This document shows, one piece after another, positions 54,356-63,952 of a stretch of DNA of 64,000 bases. Each line of letters begins with the position of its first letter. Position 1 is the first letter of the stretch. Under the pieces are notes generated by a model. The model saw only the letters and a list, made by a program, of their open reading frames with translations. It was not told where the DNA came from and made no database searches. This DNA comes from Hyposmocoma kahamanoa. Its lineage: Eukaryota > Arthropoda > Insecta > Lepidoptera > Cosmopterigidae. The stretch lies in NCBI RefSeq assembly GCF_003589595.1, contig NW_020653718.1, positions 3,357,583 through 3,421,582 on the forward strand, written 5' to 3'. The position numbers and the translations under genes were made by a program.

Positions 54356-54641
54356 TTTATTTATAAACACATGATGAATAACATTTCAATATCAGTTTTA
54401 TGACTGAGCTGGAATAAGAAACACGTATATTACAAAGGTACATAAATGGTTATAGTAAATGAAAGATATTATATAAACACTAGTCCATACCTAGATATAG
54501 TATAAAACTTCCTAAAAGCGTGGGCGCATGCGCGAGAGTAGCGTGAGGTGGAGGCGATGCCAGGAATGCTGCCGAATTCGCCGCTTGCGCTGTCGACGCA
54601 TCTGGATTTAGGGATGAGGCTCTATCGACATTAAATGCTAG
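54356..54641 (-). CDS. Candidate terminal coding exon with 3' UTR, unknown gene
   Basis: The minus strand from 54641 to 54480 is one open frame: LAFNVDRASSLNPDAS, TAQAANSAAFLASPPP, HATLAHAPTLLGSFILYLGM, D, stop. An AG (possible acceptor) lies at its left edge near 54642-54646. A second frame is also open over 54610-54465 (SASGEFGSIPGIASTS...), so the true frame is unsettled. The CpG-rich segment is unlike its AT-rich flanks. AATAAA lies at 54356-54361, about 120 bp after the stop, as expected for a 3' UTR. No family recognised; upstream exons not found. Inference only. Confidence 0.3.
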
Positions 54642-54644
54642 CTA

Positions 54645-55637
54645 GACATATACCTCTTCAAATTAAAAAAAATTAACACTAGAGAACAACAGTTGTGTAT
54701 GTCGTCATAAAATTATAACGAAATTACAGCAGAGATGAGAGAAAAATATTATTTTATATTACACAGTAATGTTATAGTTAATGGTAATCCTGCTAAAAAA
54801 TCTTTTTTTTTTAATTTCACATCATTTTGTAGACATTAAAGAATATAAATAAGTTTCGCTAGAGTATAGAATACCTGCCAATATTAAAAAAAAACTATAT
54901 CGACTCGATTAATACTACCTACAACCCTACGAAAAAGCGCGGCAACATCGTTATCTTCTATCCTTTTCACTCTCTCATCAATAATAATATCTGTCTCTTT
55001 CTTTCGCCGACTACCTTATTTAAATAAGAGTGAAGGTGCTCCATGTGTTCTGTTTACACAATTTTTAGTTTTACGCCCATTGGTTTAAAGTAGAGGTTCG
55101 TATGTAAGGGTTGATGTTGGACAAAAAAGTGGTAACGTCAGATTATCCCGAAGGCTCGTGGAGGGTTTAGATTTAGCTTCGCCGGAAATATGGTCCAATT
55201 TTTTGGTCGGCCTTGACATGGTATGGAAATTTGGAATTTACGTGGGGAGGTTTTCAAGGGCTTTATGTGTTATAATTAACTACATTGTACAAGATCGTTC
55301 TTGAACTAACCCCACCTATCTCAAGTCCGCAACTCAACGATGTTGTCTATCTGTCTTCAGCAAGACGTCACACGTTTCTATGACCATTGCTTTGCAAGCA
55401 TTCGGTTGTTGCTTTACTTCTAAAATCCAGAGCTGTATTAAATTTTGAATTCTGACTTCCTAATTTTAAAATTTAAAACAGCTATGCAATCAACAAATTT
55501 AAATTAAAAGATACAAATCCGGCTCGAAGGACCACTTAGCTTGTTAAATAAAACGCAGGCTAGAAACTTAACTTCTATATTTGTTGGAACATGTACACAC
55601 GCCATTAGATTTCCATTGGGGACTATCGATCGCCACT
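54645..55637. other. Unclassified stretch
   Basis: AT-rich; no gene or repeat recognised. Confidence 0.35.
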
Positions 55638-55885
55638 TCATAACTGGAACGCAGTAATATTCACATTACTGCTTGGCGGCAGAAATAGGTAAGGTTGGCA
55701 GTACTTCCCTGGATGAACCCTTTCACAAGGAGCTCTACGTACTATGAGCACCATAGCAACAGTATTCAATCCAAGGTATCGCCCAGAACACCCAGACTAA
55801 AACCAATTCAGAAAAGGTCATTTCCCACAAAGAGGTCACAGAGCAACACGTTAGGCCACTGAGATTGTCAAATGTTTAAGCAAAA
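55638..55885 (-). mobile_element. Composite element, second locus (truncated body)
   Basis: The minus strand has the extra head at 55885-55741 (TTTTGCTTAAACATTTGACAA, CAGTGGCCTAACGTGTTGCTC, TGAATTGGTTTTAGTCTGGG). It is then joined through CATAGTACGTAGAGCTCCTTG to the A-family head and core (55740-55638), ending after GAACGCAGTAAT...CATTACTG. The junction is the same as at 48917-49315. Confidence 0.8.
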
Positions 55886-56529
55886 CGCTGCTGTGGCAAT
55901 TTACACAGTCTACCGGTGTAAATTCACGCCATCTAATTTAAAACCCCCAATAGAACAATCGTCAATATATCAAAGCAGAACAGTAGCATCGCGAGTAATG
56001 TCTGTCCATTCGTCCTACCACCGGCCCACTCACGCCCAGGCGTGTCATGGAACAAATCACTTGTCATCCTTCAAGTCTAGCTCTTGCTTATTAGAGCAGG
56101 TGTTTTCGTATGTTATTATAATAAGCTCTCATTATTATACTAACTTCAAACACTCATTTTTTAATGATTCTTCTGCATTAATTTCTTATGATTTTTAATA
56201 TCTAAATTATGTACATTTACATGTGTTAATAGCTATAACCGCTCGTTAAAACAAAAACATCATGATGAAACTTGAACGTAGAACAAGGTTTACAACCCTT
56301 GGAAAACGTGTCAAATCCTCAAATGTGACCTGAAGTATAGACGTGTAATAGATTGATCATGTTGTTGATGACGATTTTATATTTACAGCTCATATTTTTA
56401 GCGTTTTCTACAAAACATACGACACTGGAAAGCTGAAACTTTCCCATGTAACAAACAAAATTAGAGTTATGATTTCTTGTTCTTAAAAAAATTACTTTTA
56501 ATCTGTCTCCTGTAATATGTTCCAAGTGT
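55886..56529. other. Unclassified stretch
   Basis: The 108-codon plus-strand frame at 55872-56198 starts inside the composite element and has no domain. Nothing else recognised. Confidence 0.35.
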
Positions 56530-56965
56530 ATTAATGCAACAATATTCATTAATATGAGGAATAAAAGTGAACTAGCTATTCCTGACAGTCGTCTACCCAA
56601 AGTGTCATGTATACGATTCTATAATAAGATTCCGATTGATGTTCAAAATTTGCCATTGACGAGGTTTAAAGTGAAACAAAAACTTTATACTAAAGGTTAT
56701 TATACAGCTTCTGTGTACTTGGATGATAAAAATCCGTGGACCCGTTTATCTCTTGCAAATAGTATTTATCTAAGATGTTTAAATTAAATATTGTCATGAT
56801 AAATGTATATTCACAAAGAGCAACCCCAAAAGTTTCTTGCTTATTCTTCTCAGGGGAATCTGCCTTACGAATCAGCAGTAGAGTTTAATCAGTATGAAGA
56901 ATTCCAGTCTAATTTGCTGACCTACGAAATAAAGATTATTCAACTTTGACTTTATTTAAGTACAG
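56530..56965 (+). mobile_element. 5'-truncated CR1/Zenon-type LINE end
   Basis: The frame from about 56553 reads RNKSELAIPDSRLPKVSC, IRFYNKIPIDVQNLPLTRF, KVKQKLYTKGYYTASVYL, DDKNPW. This is the C-terminus of CR1/Zenon proteins. The 3' UTR follows with ACAAAGAGCAACCCC, TTCTTGCTTATTCTTCTCAG, AATAAAGATTATTC and a GACTTT tail (56947-56953). The coding end is intact, but nothing upstream remains. Confidence 0.85.
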
Positions 56966-57404
56966 TCCATGAAAGTTTTTGCTAGTCCGGATTTGTTGGA
57001 GCAAGACTGGACTTTAAACTGTTAGGTATATTGTAAAGTTTTGAAATTTCACCGTGAGCCCGAAATTTTTCTTGAAGTGCGAGTAATATAATCCGGCCCC
57101 TTGTGCTTAGTAATCGAGACGTTATTGTATTAATTCGTCGAGCGCGTTGTTTCGAGAATTTACACTTGACAGAATTTAAGGTTAGTAAGGTTTCGGTGAA
57201 CGAGCATTTAGAATTTTCGTGTGGGTCACTTTTTTTGGCATGCATCGTCAATTTGAGAGCATTGCAACGTATTTCTTTTTACACAATAGTGCAGTTTCGG
57301 GTATGACGGTGGTAAGTAGATAGTGGTATGGTAGTCAAAACACATACTCGCTTCTGATGAACTTCACACAGTCGTTTTCAAACTAAAATATAACTAAATC
57401 TAAT

Positions 57405-57590
57405 CTACTTAGTGGGTAGGTTTATTGATTTCCTAAGAAAAGCATTTGGATGTACTTATTAATTATTATGTACTTATTGTTATTTACAATGTTTTTCTTT
57501 CAGAAGAATTTTCATTAATGGTGGGGTTATGTAGAGAAAATAAGTTATTGATTTCCTTCAATGTGTACAACAAATTATCAGTTTTAGAAA
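57405..57590 (+). repeat. F-family repeat, copy 1
   Basis: CTACTTAGTGGGTAGGTTTATTG, TATGTACTTATTG, GGGTTATGTAGAGAAAATAAG and TGATTTCCTTCAATGTGTAC are shared with 60045-60190 and 62720-62955. Non-coding; found only in the last 7 kb of the window. Confidence 0.7.
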
Positions 57591-57597
57591 GATTCCA

Positions 57598-57750
57598 AAA
57601 ATTCCCCAAAGATTTCCAAACTAGTCGATCGGTCGCGGCGTGCATCCATCGATTACCCGCCGCCCTTATCAGGACATCCGTCCATCTAGTAGGGGGCCGT
57701 CTCACTGAACGCCTTCCGGTTCGTGATCTCCATTCGAGAATCTTTCTGCG
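57598..57750 (-). pseudogene. RTE-like LINE C-terminal remnant
   Basis: The minus-strand frame reads RRKILEWRSRTGRRSVRRPP, TRWTDVLIRAAGNRWMHAAT, DRLVWKSLGNFW. This is an excellent match in order to the EWRPRTGRRSVGRPPTRWTDDL...RWMRAAQDR block of RTE-like LINE proteins. No stop lies within the block. It starts abruptly, back to back with another LINE end on the plus strand. Confidence 0.85.
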
Positions 57751-57754
57751 ATTG

Positions 57755-57998
57755 AGAACGGTAAACGAGAAGCGAACGATCCTGAATACTATAGAGTATA
57801 GACGCGGGATAATTATTGGGCATTTGATACGACACGACAACTTCTTTAAGACCATTTTGGAGGGAAAGACCGAGGGGAAGAGGGCGAGAGAGCAAGAGGT
57901 CGACCTAGGCACAGTCACATATACCAAATGAAGGATATAAGTGTGTGGTGAAGATGCTTCACCGACAAGAGTATAACTCTTAAATTTTATGATGATGA
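57755..57998 (+). pseudogene. Second LINE C-terminal remnant, opposite strand
   Basis: The plus-strand frame reads NEKRTILNTIEYRRGIIIGH, LIRHDNFFKTILEGKTEGKR. It then shifts frame to YQMKDISVW, a stop, and YDDD just before ATGATGAC. The LIRHDxxxxTILEGxxEGKR block and the terminal GAT repeats mark the 3' end of another LINE type. One frameshift and at least one stop are present. Confidence 0.8.
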
Positions 57999-58429
57999 CA
58001 CAATAATGGGCCCAAAACGTTGGTTTGTTTAAAAAAACATATATATGCGATTTAAACCCGGAAAAATAGTTTCATTTTCTATGTGTAACAATCGCGAAAA
58101 CCTAACAACTCGATACGAAAAACACAGTTCTTACTTACGAACAGTAAGAAGTTGATTACGACTTTACGCATTAACTGTAAACATGCAATCATCTGTGAGT
58201 AGCCTAACGCATCGTATGAATCTTTGGAATATCCACAACATAGGGGTGGAACCACTGTCATTGAAGAACAATCGTACACCCACTGCAATACCACAGCTAC
58301 AGTTTTACTACCAAACAACCGCTGAACCGACTGCATAGAATGAAAATTACACCGTTAAATGGTCACCTTCTCTTGACGGCCCTAGCTATACTGACTGTGT
58401 TATTATTGCTATGTGAAAATTAGAGACAG
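57999..58429. other. Unclassified stretch
   Basis: No gene or repeat recognised. Confidence 0.35.
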
Positions 58430-58613
58430 ACATAATAATAACAAGAGGAGTAAAAATAAAGTAGCTGTTCTTAACAGTTGTCTTCATAATGACTCAAATT
58501 TACTTAAGGGGCAATGTATACGCTTCTATAATAAGATTCCGATTGATATTCAAAAGGTACCATTTACGAGGTTTAAAACTATAGTGAAACAAAAACTTTA
58601 TACTAAAGGTTAT
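58430..58613 (+). mobile_element. CR1/Zenon-type LINE end, left part (split by LTR)
   Basis: The frame reads NNKRSKNKVAVLNS, then LLKGQCIRFYNKIP, IDIQKVPFTRFKTIVKQKLY, TKGY, where a 670-bp LTR-like insert starts. Closely related to the copy at 56530-56965, but extending further upstream. Confidence 0.88.
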
Positions 58614-59283
58614 TGTTACGGACACCGAGCCACACACGAAAACACTCCGCGCCCCGCGCCCCAACCGAGAGCGCGTCGCCGTTCTCCGCACCCCGCATAC
58701 AGCGTCGTACGGCGTCGCCGCCCCCCCGCGCCCTGCGCACCACGCCGACCGCCTCCTTGCCGACATCTCTACTAGATGAGAGACTCGATTTAATACATAA
58801 GTAGGAACATTTTGAGTAATAAAGGGTATGTATAGCCATATACAGGGACTGGCACCACACCGAGCCCAACACCCTGACGAGAAACTGCTTCCAAGGGACC
58901 TACTTGGGCCCGAGGAAGCCCCACCGGACTAGACACCAGCTGCTGAAGATGGTTGAGAAACTTACCGGACCACCGGCAGGGACTCCCATCTGAAGCAGCT
59001 CACTATTGCGACACTCAAGGGTTATACCCAACCCCAGGACCCGCTCGTCTCCACGAGTGAAGATTGACCCCGCCGAAAGAGGCCGACGCCTCGAACGGCC
59101 CCCTCAAACCCCCAAAAAATAAAGGGTGGTAGTGGTTAGTAGTCAGTAAGCAGTTGAACAAGTGTTTCATTTACATAATCCTGATCCCGAGAACATCCAA
59201 GAACCCCATCGATCCAGATCAAGAACCTGAACAAATACAGTCCACCGAACATTAACGATCCTACGAGAGCTAGAACACCAACA
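58614..59283. mobile_element. Probable solo LTR, 670 bp
   Basis: Begins TGTTACGGACACCG and ends GAACACCAACA (TG...CA termini). Flanked by GTTAT (58609-58613) and GTTTT (59284-59288), a 5-bp target duplication with one mismatch. It exactly interrupts a CR1 coding frame between TKGY and the following codons. The interior has GC-rich and CpG-rich blocks, a possible AATAAA at about 59115 and no reverse transcriptase, gag or protease frame. This is the form left by recombination between the two LTRs of an LTR retrotransposon. The 120-, 88- and 89-codon arginine/proline-rich frames over it are not genes. Confidence 0.75.
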
Positions 59284-59288
59284 GTTTT

Positions 59289-59550
59289 TATACAGCTTCT
59301 GCGTACTTGGATGATAAATATCCGTGGTAATGACTCGTTTAGCTCTTGCAGGTAGCTCTGGATCTAAAATGCTTAAATTAATTATTGTAATAACAAATGT
59401 ATATTTACAAAAATCAATTCCTATAGTTTCTTGCTTATTCTTCTCAGGAGAATCTGCCTTACGAATGGGCAGCAAAGTTTAATCAGTATGACGATTTCAA
59501 GTTTAATTTGCTGACCTATGAAATAAAGCTTATTTGAGTTTGACTTTATT
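59289..59550 (+). mobile_element. CR1/Zenon-type LINE end, right part
   Basis: Resumes with TACAGCTTCTGCGTACTTGG (YSFCVLG in a shifted frame; YTASAYLDD in the original) and TAGCTCTTGCAG. Then ATATTTACAAAAATCAATTCC, TTCTTGCTTATTCTTCTCAG, AATAAAGCTTATTTGAG and TTTGACTTT, parallel to 56700-56955. Confidence 0.85.
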
Positions 59551-59792
59551 GTAGGGTGAGTTCGTAGTAGGGTTCTCGATTTTTAACACCTTCTTCCAAG
59601 GTGTCTCTCCGTAAGTTATCTGCTAACCCACTGACACCGTATCGCGTTACGCAGGCGACAGGCGACGAATCGTTTACCACCGACCGCAGTATACAATTAC
59701 TGCTTGTAACCCGCACTCTACTAACTCGGTTTTAGTTCACATCTCTCGAATAATCAGAACTAAATTTAAAAAAACTGAATAAACACATTACA

Positions 59793-59982
59793 TGGTGAAA
59801 TTACAGACACTTGGGACTCGTCAACTTGTGTCTCAGAGAGACGGGCGCAGTGGCAGTGCCCCTCAGATCTTTGCGATTTACAACTCTGAGTGGCACTGCA
59901 ACTGTTATAGACAGGCGCGTCGCTTACCAACAGGCGCACGACTTATTCGTCTCGTCACTAGATATTATATAAAAAAAAAAGT
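59793..59982 (+). repeat. A-family copy, 3' two-thirds
   Basis: GTGAAATTACAGACACTTGG, GTCAACTTGTGTCTCAG, CCCTCAGATCTTTGCGATTT, AACTGTTATAGACAGGCGCG, GCACGACTTATTCGTC and tail TAGATATTATATAAAAAAAA. Confidence 0.9.
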
Positions 59983-60044
59983 CATTCATAAGGCAGATTC
60001 CCCTGGGAAGAACGAGTAGCGAGCATTTGTTACGTGCTAGCTAG

Positions 60045-60190
60045 TTTGTTAACTAGCATTTAGTTTTTAAGAAAAATCCTTTCCTTTTTTTAAAACATGG
60101 TGTGGTTATGTAGAGGAAATAAGTTACTGATTTCTTTCAATGTGTACTACAAATTCTTATAGTTTCTTTTTAGTTTATTTCATAGGTAAG
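60045..60190 (+). repeat. F-family repeat, copy 2
   Basis: GTGTGGTTATGTAGAGGAAAT, GATTTCTTTCAATGTGTACTAC and TTTATTTCATAGGTAAG match 62830-62955. The 5' part is replaced. Confidence 0.7.
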
Positions 60191-60227
60191 AAAATTACAC
60201 TTGAAATCCTTATATTGATTCATGGAG

Positions 60228-60500
60228 TATATAACCAGAAATAGAGACGAAATAAGGGGCACCTATCCCTGGCAACTCATCGGGCCAATGGGCCTTACAT
60301 CACTTTCAAATATCAACTCTCGGTTGCACTGAAATCAAAAATTAGATAGCTGAATACAGCGTCAACAACTGACCTGTATGTACGCCTCCGTATACTCCAA
60401 AAATATTATGTATTTATTGCACTAAAGATGATAACTCTAACAATTGGGAGCTGTTCCAGTCGGTGGTGTGGGAAAAATAGCAAAACATCTAATTACAGAA
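60228..60500 (-). repeat. D-family repeat, copy 2
   Basis: Inverted match to 7789-8075. It runs directly into a B-family fragment at 60508. Confidence 0.7.
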
Positions 60501-60507
60501 CAAACGG

Positions 60508-60640
60508 AATCAAATTTAAAGAAAATATTTCAACTCTAAGGGTGGCAAATTTGGAGATGAATCCGGTTTATTATTTACGTTAACCGATTTCAAAAAAACT
60601 TGACAAATACTTGTAATTTCACCACTTTTGAGGTCGATTT
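60508..60640 (+). repeat. B-family 3' fragment
   Basis: AAATTTAAAGAAAATATTTCAAC, TCTAAGGGTGGCAAATTTGG, TTTACGTTAACCGATTTC and the end ACTTTTGAGGTCGATTTTTT. Confidence 0.8.
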
Positions 60641-61639
60641 TTTGATAAAAATATCATGGTTCACTATAGTTCTAAACCTCGTAAATAGCAAATTCTGAGT
60701 AACAGGAATCTAATCATAAATTCACACACAAGAAGGCAGATACCATGGAGTTCTAGCCTAGTCAATCGGTCATACATGTTAGATTCAATGCACACAGAGT
60801 TTAGTTCTATTATTATTTTTAATTTCATCCAGTGAACTGATGGTTGCCTGTAAGAGATAGCTATCTAGCAATACGATCGTCTGTTGTACCCCGTCCTTTT
60901 TTGTTTGTCTGTGTATTTTGCTCTTGTGCCAAATAAAACATAGATATATTGTATTTGATACTCCTGGATTTATTAATAAGATTCTGGTTTAGTTTTAATC
61001 CGAACTTAAGAGACTACCTCAGCTCGATATCGAATCTTTTCCGTACTAATACCGCTTAGGTTGAGCAACAGGGACCATTGGTTTTATGTCAGTTTTTTTT
61101 TTACAAACGACAATTAGAGCCAATTGAAAAATGTATATGGAATAGTATGCGTGTTCTATTCAAAAAAATCTTTGGTATATGCAAAGTACCTATTCAATAC
61201 AGTGGTTTTCTTGAAAAATTTCGGGGTAAGTTTGTGTTTTATTTACATCGTGAAAATTTTTAGCAATCATGTTTTCACACCGTATAGTAATCAGAGTATA
61301 GCTTCAATTTTACTAAACATTTTTTCCAAACAAAGCCGATTGAGGTAGTATAGAGTCTTATCAAACTAAAAACGTTAAAATCGCATTAACTGTTTTAAAG
61401 GCTCATTTAATGTGAAATTTACATTAATCGCTTCAGAACAGCGATGTATTCAATACACAATTATATCGCGACATTAAACCGTAATATCATAGCATATTTC
61501 TCAGAACAAATAACCTGTTATTTGTACGTCGTTACCAGGCATTTATATAACTGAAATGATGGCTATTAAAACAGGTGAATTCTAAACATAATTTCGAATT
61601 CATTAAATTTACTTGATTGTCTAAAAATACTATACGTTA
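60641..61639. other. Unclassified AT-rich stretch
   Basis: Plus-strand frames of 61 and 74 codons (61078-61348) overlap and have no domain. No repeat recognised. Confidence 0.35.
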
Positions 61640-62080
61640 ACGTAAACGCCACGTGACGAAATACCCCTACATCTCAAAGTCAGTCTTTGAACAGTGTGTC
61701 ATGCCCACGCTCGTCTATGGTACGGAAACCATGACTCTTATAAAGAGTCACGCAGAGGGGTATAGAGAGAGCAATGCTCGGAGTTACCGTGATAGAAAAA
61801 GCAACGCTTGGATCCGAAATAGGACCAAAGTTATTATGGTTATCGTGGCGTGGGCGGGGCACATTGCGAGGATAGACAAGAGGCGCTGGACAAGGCGAGT
61901 ACTTGAATGGAGAACCAGAGCGGACATCAGAGGGCGCGATAAACCACCGCAGCGCTGGATGGATGACATTAGACGACATGAGTCGGGCACAAGATCCCCA
62001 AGAGTGGAAGAAGAGGGAAGAAGGCCTACATCCAAGATTGAGTAACAAAACGGCCGCCATGATGATGATGATATTATACG
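61640..62080 (+). pseudogene. RTE-like LINE C-terminus with GATGAT tail
   Basis: A 130-codon frame reads YPYISKSVFEQCVMPTLVYG, TETMTLIKSH, then a shortened RNRTKVIMVI region, WAGHIARIDKRRWTRRVLEW, RTRADIRGRDKPPQRWMDDI, RRHESGTRSPRVEEEGRRPT. This is the ordered C-terminal series of RTE-like reverse transcriptases (VFxQCVLPVMTYGAETWTL...AGHIxRxxDxRWxxRVLEWRxR...RPPxRWxDDI). The family form between TETMTL and RNRTK is longer, so this copy has internal deletions. It ends in ATGATGATGATGATA at 62057-62071, the usual tail. The final residues of the frame are out of family register. Confidence 0.88.
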
Positions 62081-62719
62081 TTTACCTATTACAAAACAGG
62101 TCTTCTCATATAATAAAATCTACATTTAAAAAAGAAAATAAGTTACTGAACAGAAATAAAAATGTAAATTGAAAATTACACAACAAAAATCTTAATAAGT
62201 TTTTTAATTAGTAGATCCCCGATCCTGAGGCATTTACGCGTTCTGAGAGTTTTCGTGAACTCAGGTATATTGCCATTTGCGCGCGTAATTGTCAAACCAA
62301 AAGACTATGCGTACCGTGTTATGGCAAAGATATATCTAAATTTTAAAAGTTTCAGTGTTTTTAAAAACACTAACGCCTCCAAAGTTGAAATGTCAATCAA
62401 AACACTGCAAGTGATTTTACAGTGAACAGGTTTGACACAACAGATGACGTTGTGAATGACGTGAAAGTGAATGACGTTAATATATATCTTAAGGGATACA
62501 ACCTTGTGTTGCCCCACTTAGAAAAGCACCATAAAATTGTACATAAATCTAAGCAACCATTAAGTATACTAAGCTCAGGCACTATCACACTTTCCTCTCG
62601 TAAGCCTGACTAGGTCAAACATCCTATGTGGTCTTCCACAAACAGTCTAATAAGCATCATAAAATAATACAGCCCAGGTTTTTTTACTTAGCGGAACCTA
62701 GATGTCCAGTATTTAAATC
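62081..62719. other. Unclassified AT-rich stretch
   Basis: No gene or repeat recognised. Confidence 0.35.
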
Positions 62720-62955
62720 TAAGCTACTTAGTGGGTGGGTTTATTGATTTCCTTGGAAAAGTACTTATTATGTACTTGTATGCTAACTAGTATGTACTTT
62801 TAACCACGTAGTTATTAATCAGTTTCTTTTTTCAAAAGAAATTTAATTAATAGTGTGGTTATGTAGAATAAATAAGGTGCGATTTCTTTCAATGTGTACT
62901 ACAAATTATTACAGTTTCGAATTGAAAGCTAAATGATTTTTATTTCATAGGTAAG
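62720..62955 (+). repeat. F-family repeat, copy 3
   Basis: CTACTTAGTGGGTGGGTTTATTG, TTATGTACTTGTATG, GTGTGGTTATGTAGAATAAAT and TTTCTTTCAATGTGTACTAC combine the 5' part seen in copy 1 with the 3' part seen in copy 2. It is the most complete copy. Confidence 0.7.
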
Positions 62956-62963
62956 TTTAAATT

Positions 62964-63245
62964 TAGTAGCTGTAGAGCTCCTTGGGGTTCGTCCAGGGAA
63001 GAACTGCCACCTTACTTATTTCTGGCGCCAAACAGTAATATGAGCATTACGGCTTTCCTGTTTCGAAGGGTAAGGGTGCTGGTGTTATGACAGGCACATG
63101 GGACTTGTCAACTCAGCGTGACGGGCACAGTGACAGAGCCCCTAAGTTCTTTGCATTTTAAAGTTCTGAGTGGCACTGCAGCTGTTATGGACAGGCGTGT
63201 CGCTTACCACCAGGCGCACGACTTGTTCATTCCGTCACTGAGAAA
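62964..63245 (+). repeat. A-family copy, near complete
   Basis: Head TAGTAGCTGTAGAGCTCC through ACAGTAATATGAGCATTACGG, AAGGGTAAGGGTGCTGGTG, TTGTCAACTCAGCGTGACG, AGCTGTTATGGACAGGCGTG and GCGCACGACTTGTTCATTCC to CACTGAGAAAAATG. The 3' TATAAAA tail is altered. Confidence 0.92.
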
Positions 63246-63734
63246 AATGAGAAATTTGAGAAAAATGAATAACTAAACTAAATAATTTGTTTTTATTCCT
63301 CGTATTAATGTTAAGTCTGTCACTATTTTTCATAAACATAAATACTATTCTTCTTAACATTACATTATCACAAATGTGCTGTTACGCTAATGTAAGAATA
63401 TTAATTTCTTTACTAAATAAAACAATATGTCGTTTTACATCTCAAACAGATTTTTGTCATATTTGAAGATATATATATCACAAATTAGTCTTAAGAAGGT
63501 GTCACAAATGTGCCTTAAAAATATCACATATTAGGTTTAAAAATGTATTTCATGTGAGCCTTAATACGGTATCACTTATAGTACCCTTAACTTGAAAAAG
63601 ACCTACGTGAGTGAATTTCGTCGCTTTATTATTGGAGTTGCAATATGAATCTTATCTCAGGGAAAAATTGAAGTAACTTTGAAAGAGTAGGAGTATTTAA
63701 GAAGTTTGAAATATTCAGTAACCTTTACACATTG
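63246..63734. other. Unclassified AT-rich stretch
   Basis: No gene or repeat recognised. Confidence 0.35.
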
Positions 63735-63925
63735 AAAATGAAAATGAAAAATAGTTTATTTGTACCAGCACAAACTTCAAAATTTTTGTTACGTATATTA
63801 ATAAGTACTAGTTGTATTAGCTAATTATAGTATATGAAGAAGCTGGAATGTGAACTAGGACGAAACCTGTGCTATAGCTTCCAGGCCCCCCCTCACCACG
63901 GAAATAATTATGACTTAAAAAGTAA
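63735..63925 (-). repeat. LINE 3' UTR with TTTTCA tail
   Basis: The minus strand ends AATAAACTATTTTTC and (ATTTTC)n (plus-strand GAAAATGAAAATGAAAAA at 63736-63753), a standard non-LTR retrotransposon 3' terminus. No coding sequence remains. Confidence 0.6.
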
Positions 63926-63948
63926 GCACTTAACAATTAACAAAATGT

Positions 63949-63952
63949 ATGT

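Noticed and set aside
55872..56198. Possible small exon at 56041-56100 (acceptor CGCCCAG, donor GAGCAG|GTGTTT)
   Set aside because: The donor is weak, the peptide is uninformative and no partner exon was found.
57446..57931. 161-codon plus-strand frame as one gene
   Set aside because: It is a read-through of an F-family repeat, the antisense of one LINE end and the sense of another. Only residues from about 107 onward are real LINE sequence.
58413..58872. Arginine/proline-rich frames of 88-120 codons on both strands
   Set aside because: They start in LINE sequence and run into the GC-rich solo LTR; composition alone keeps them open.
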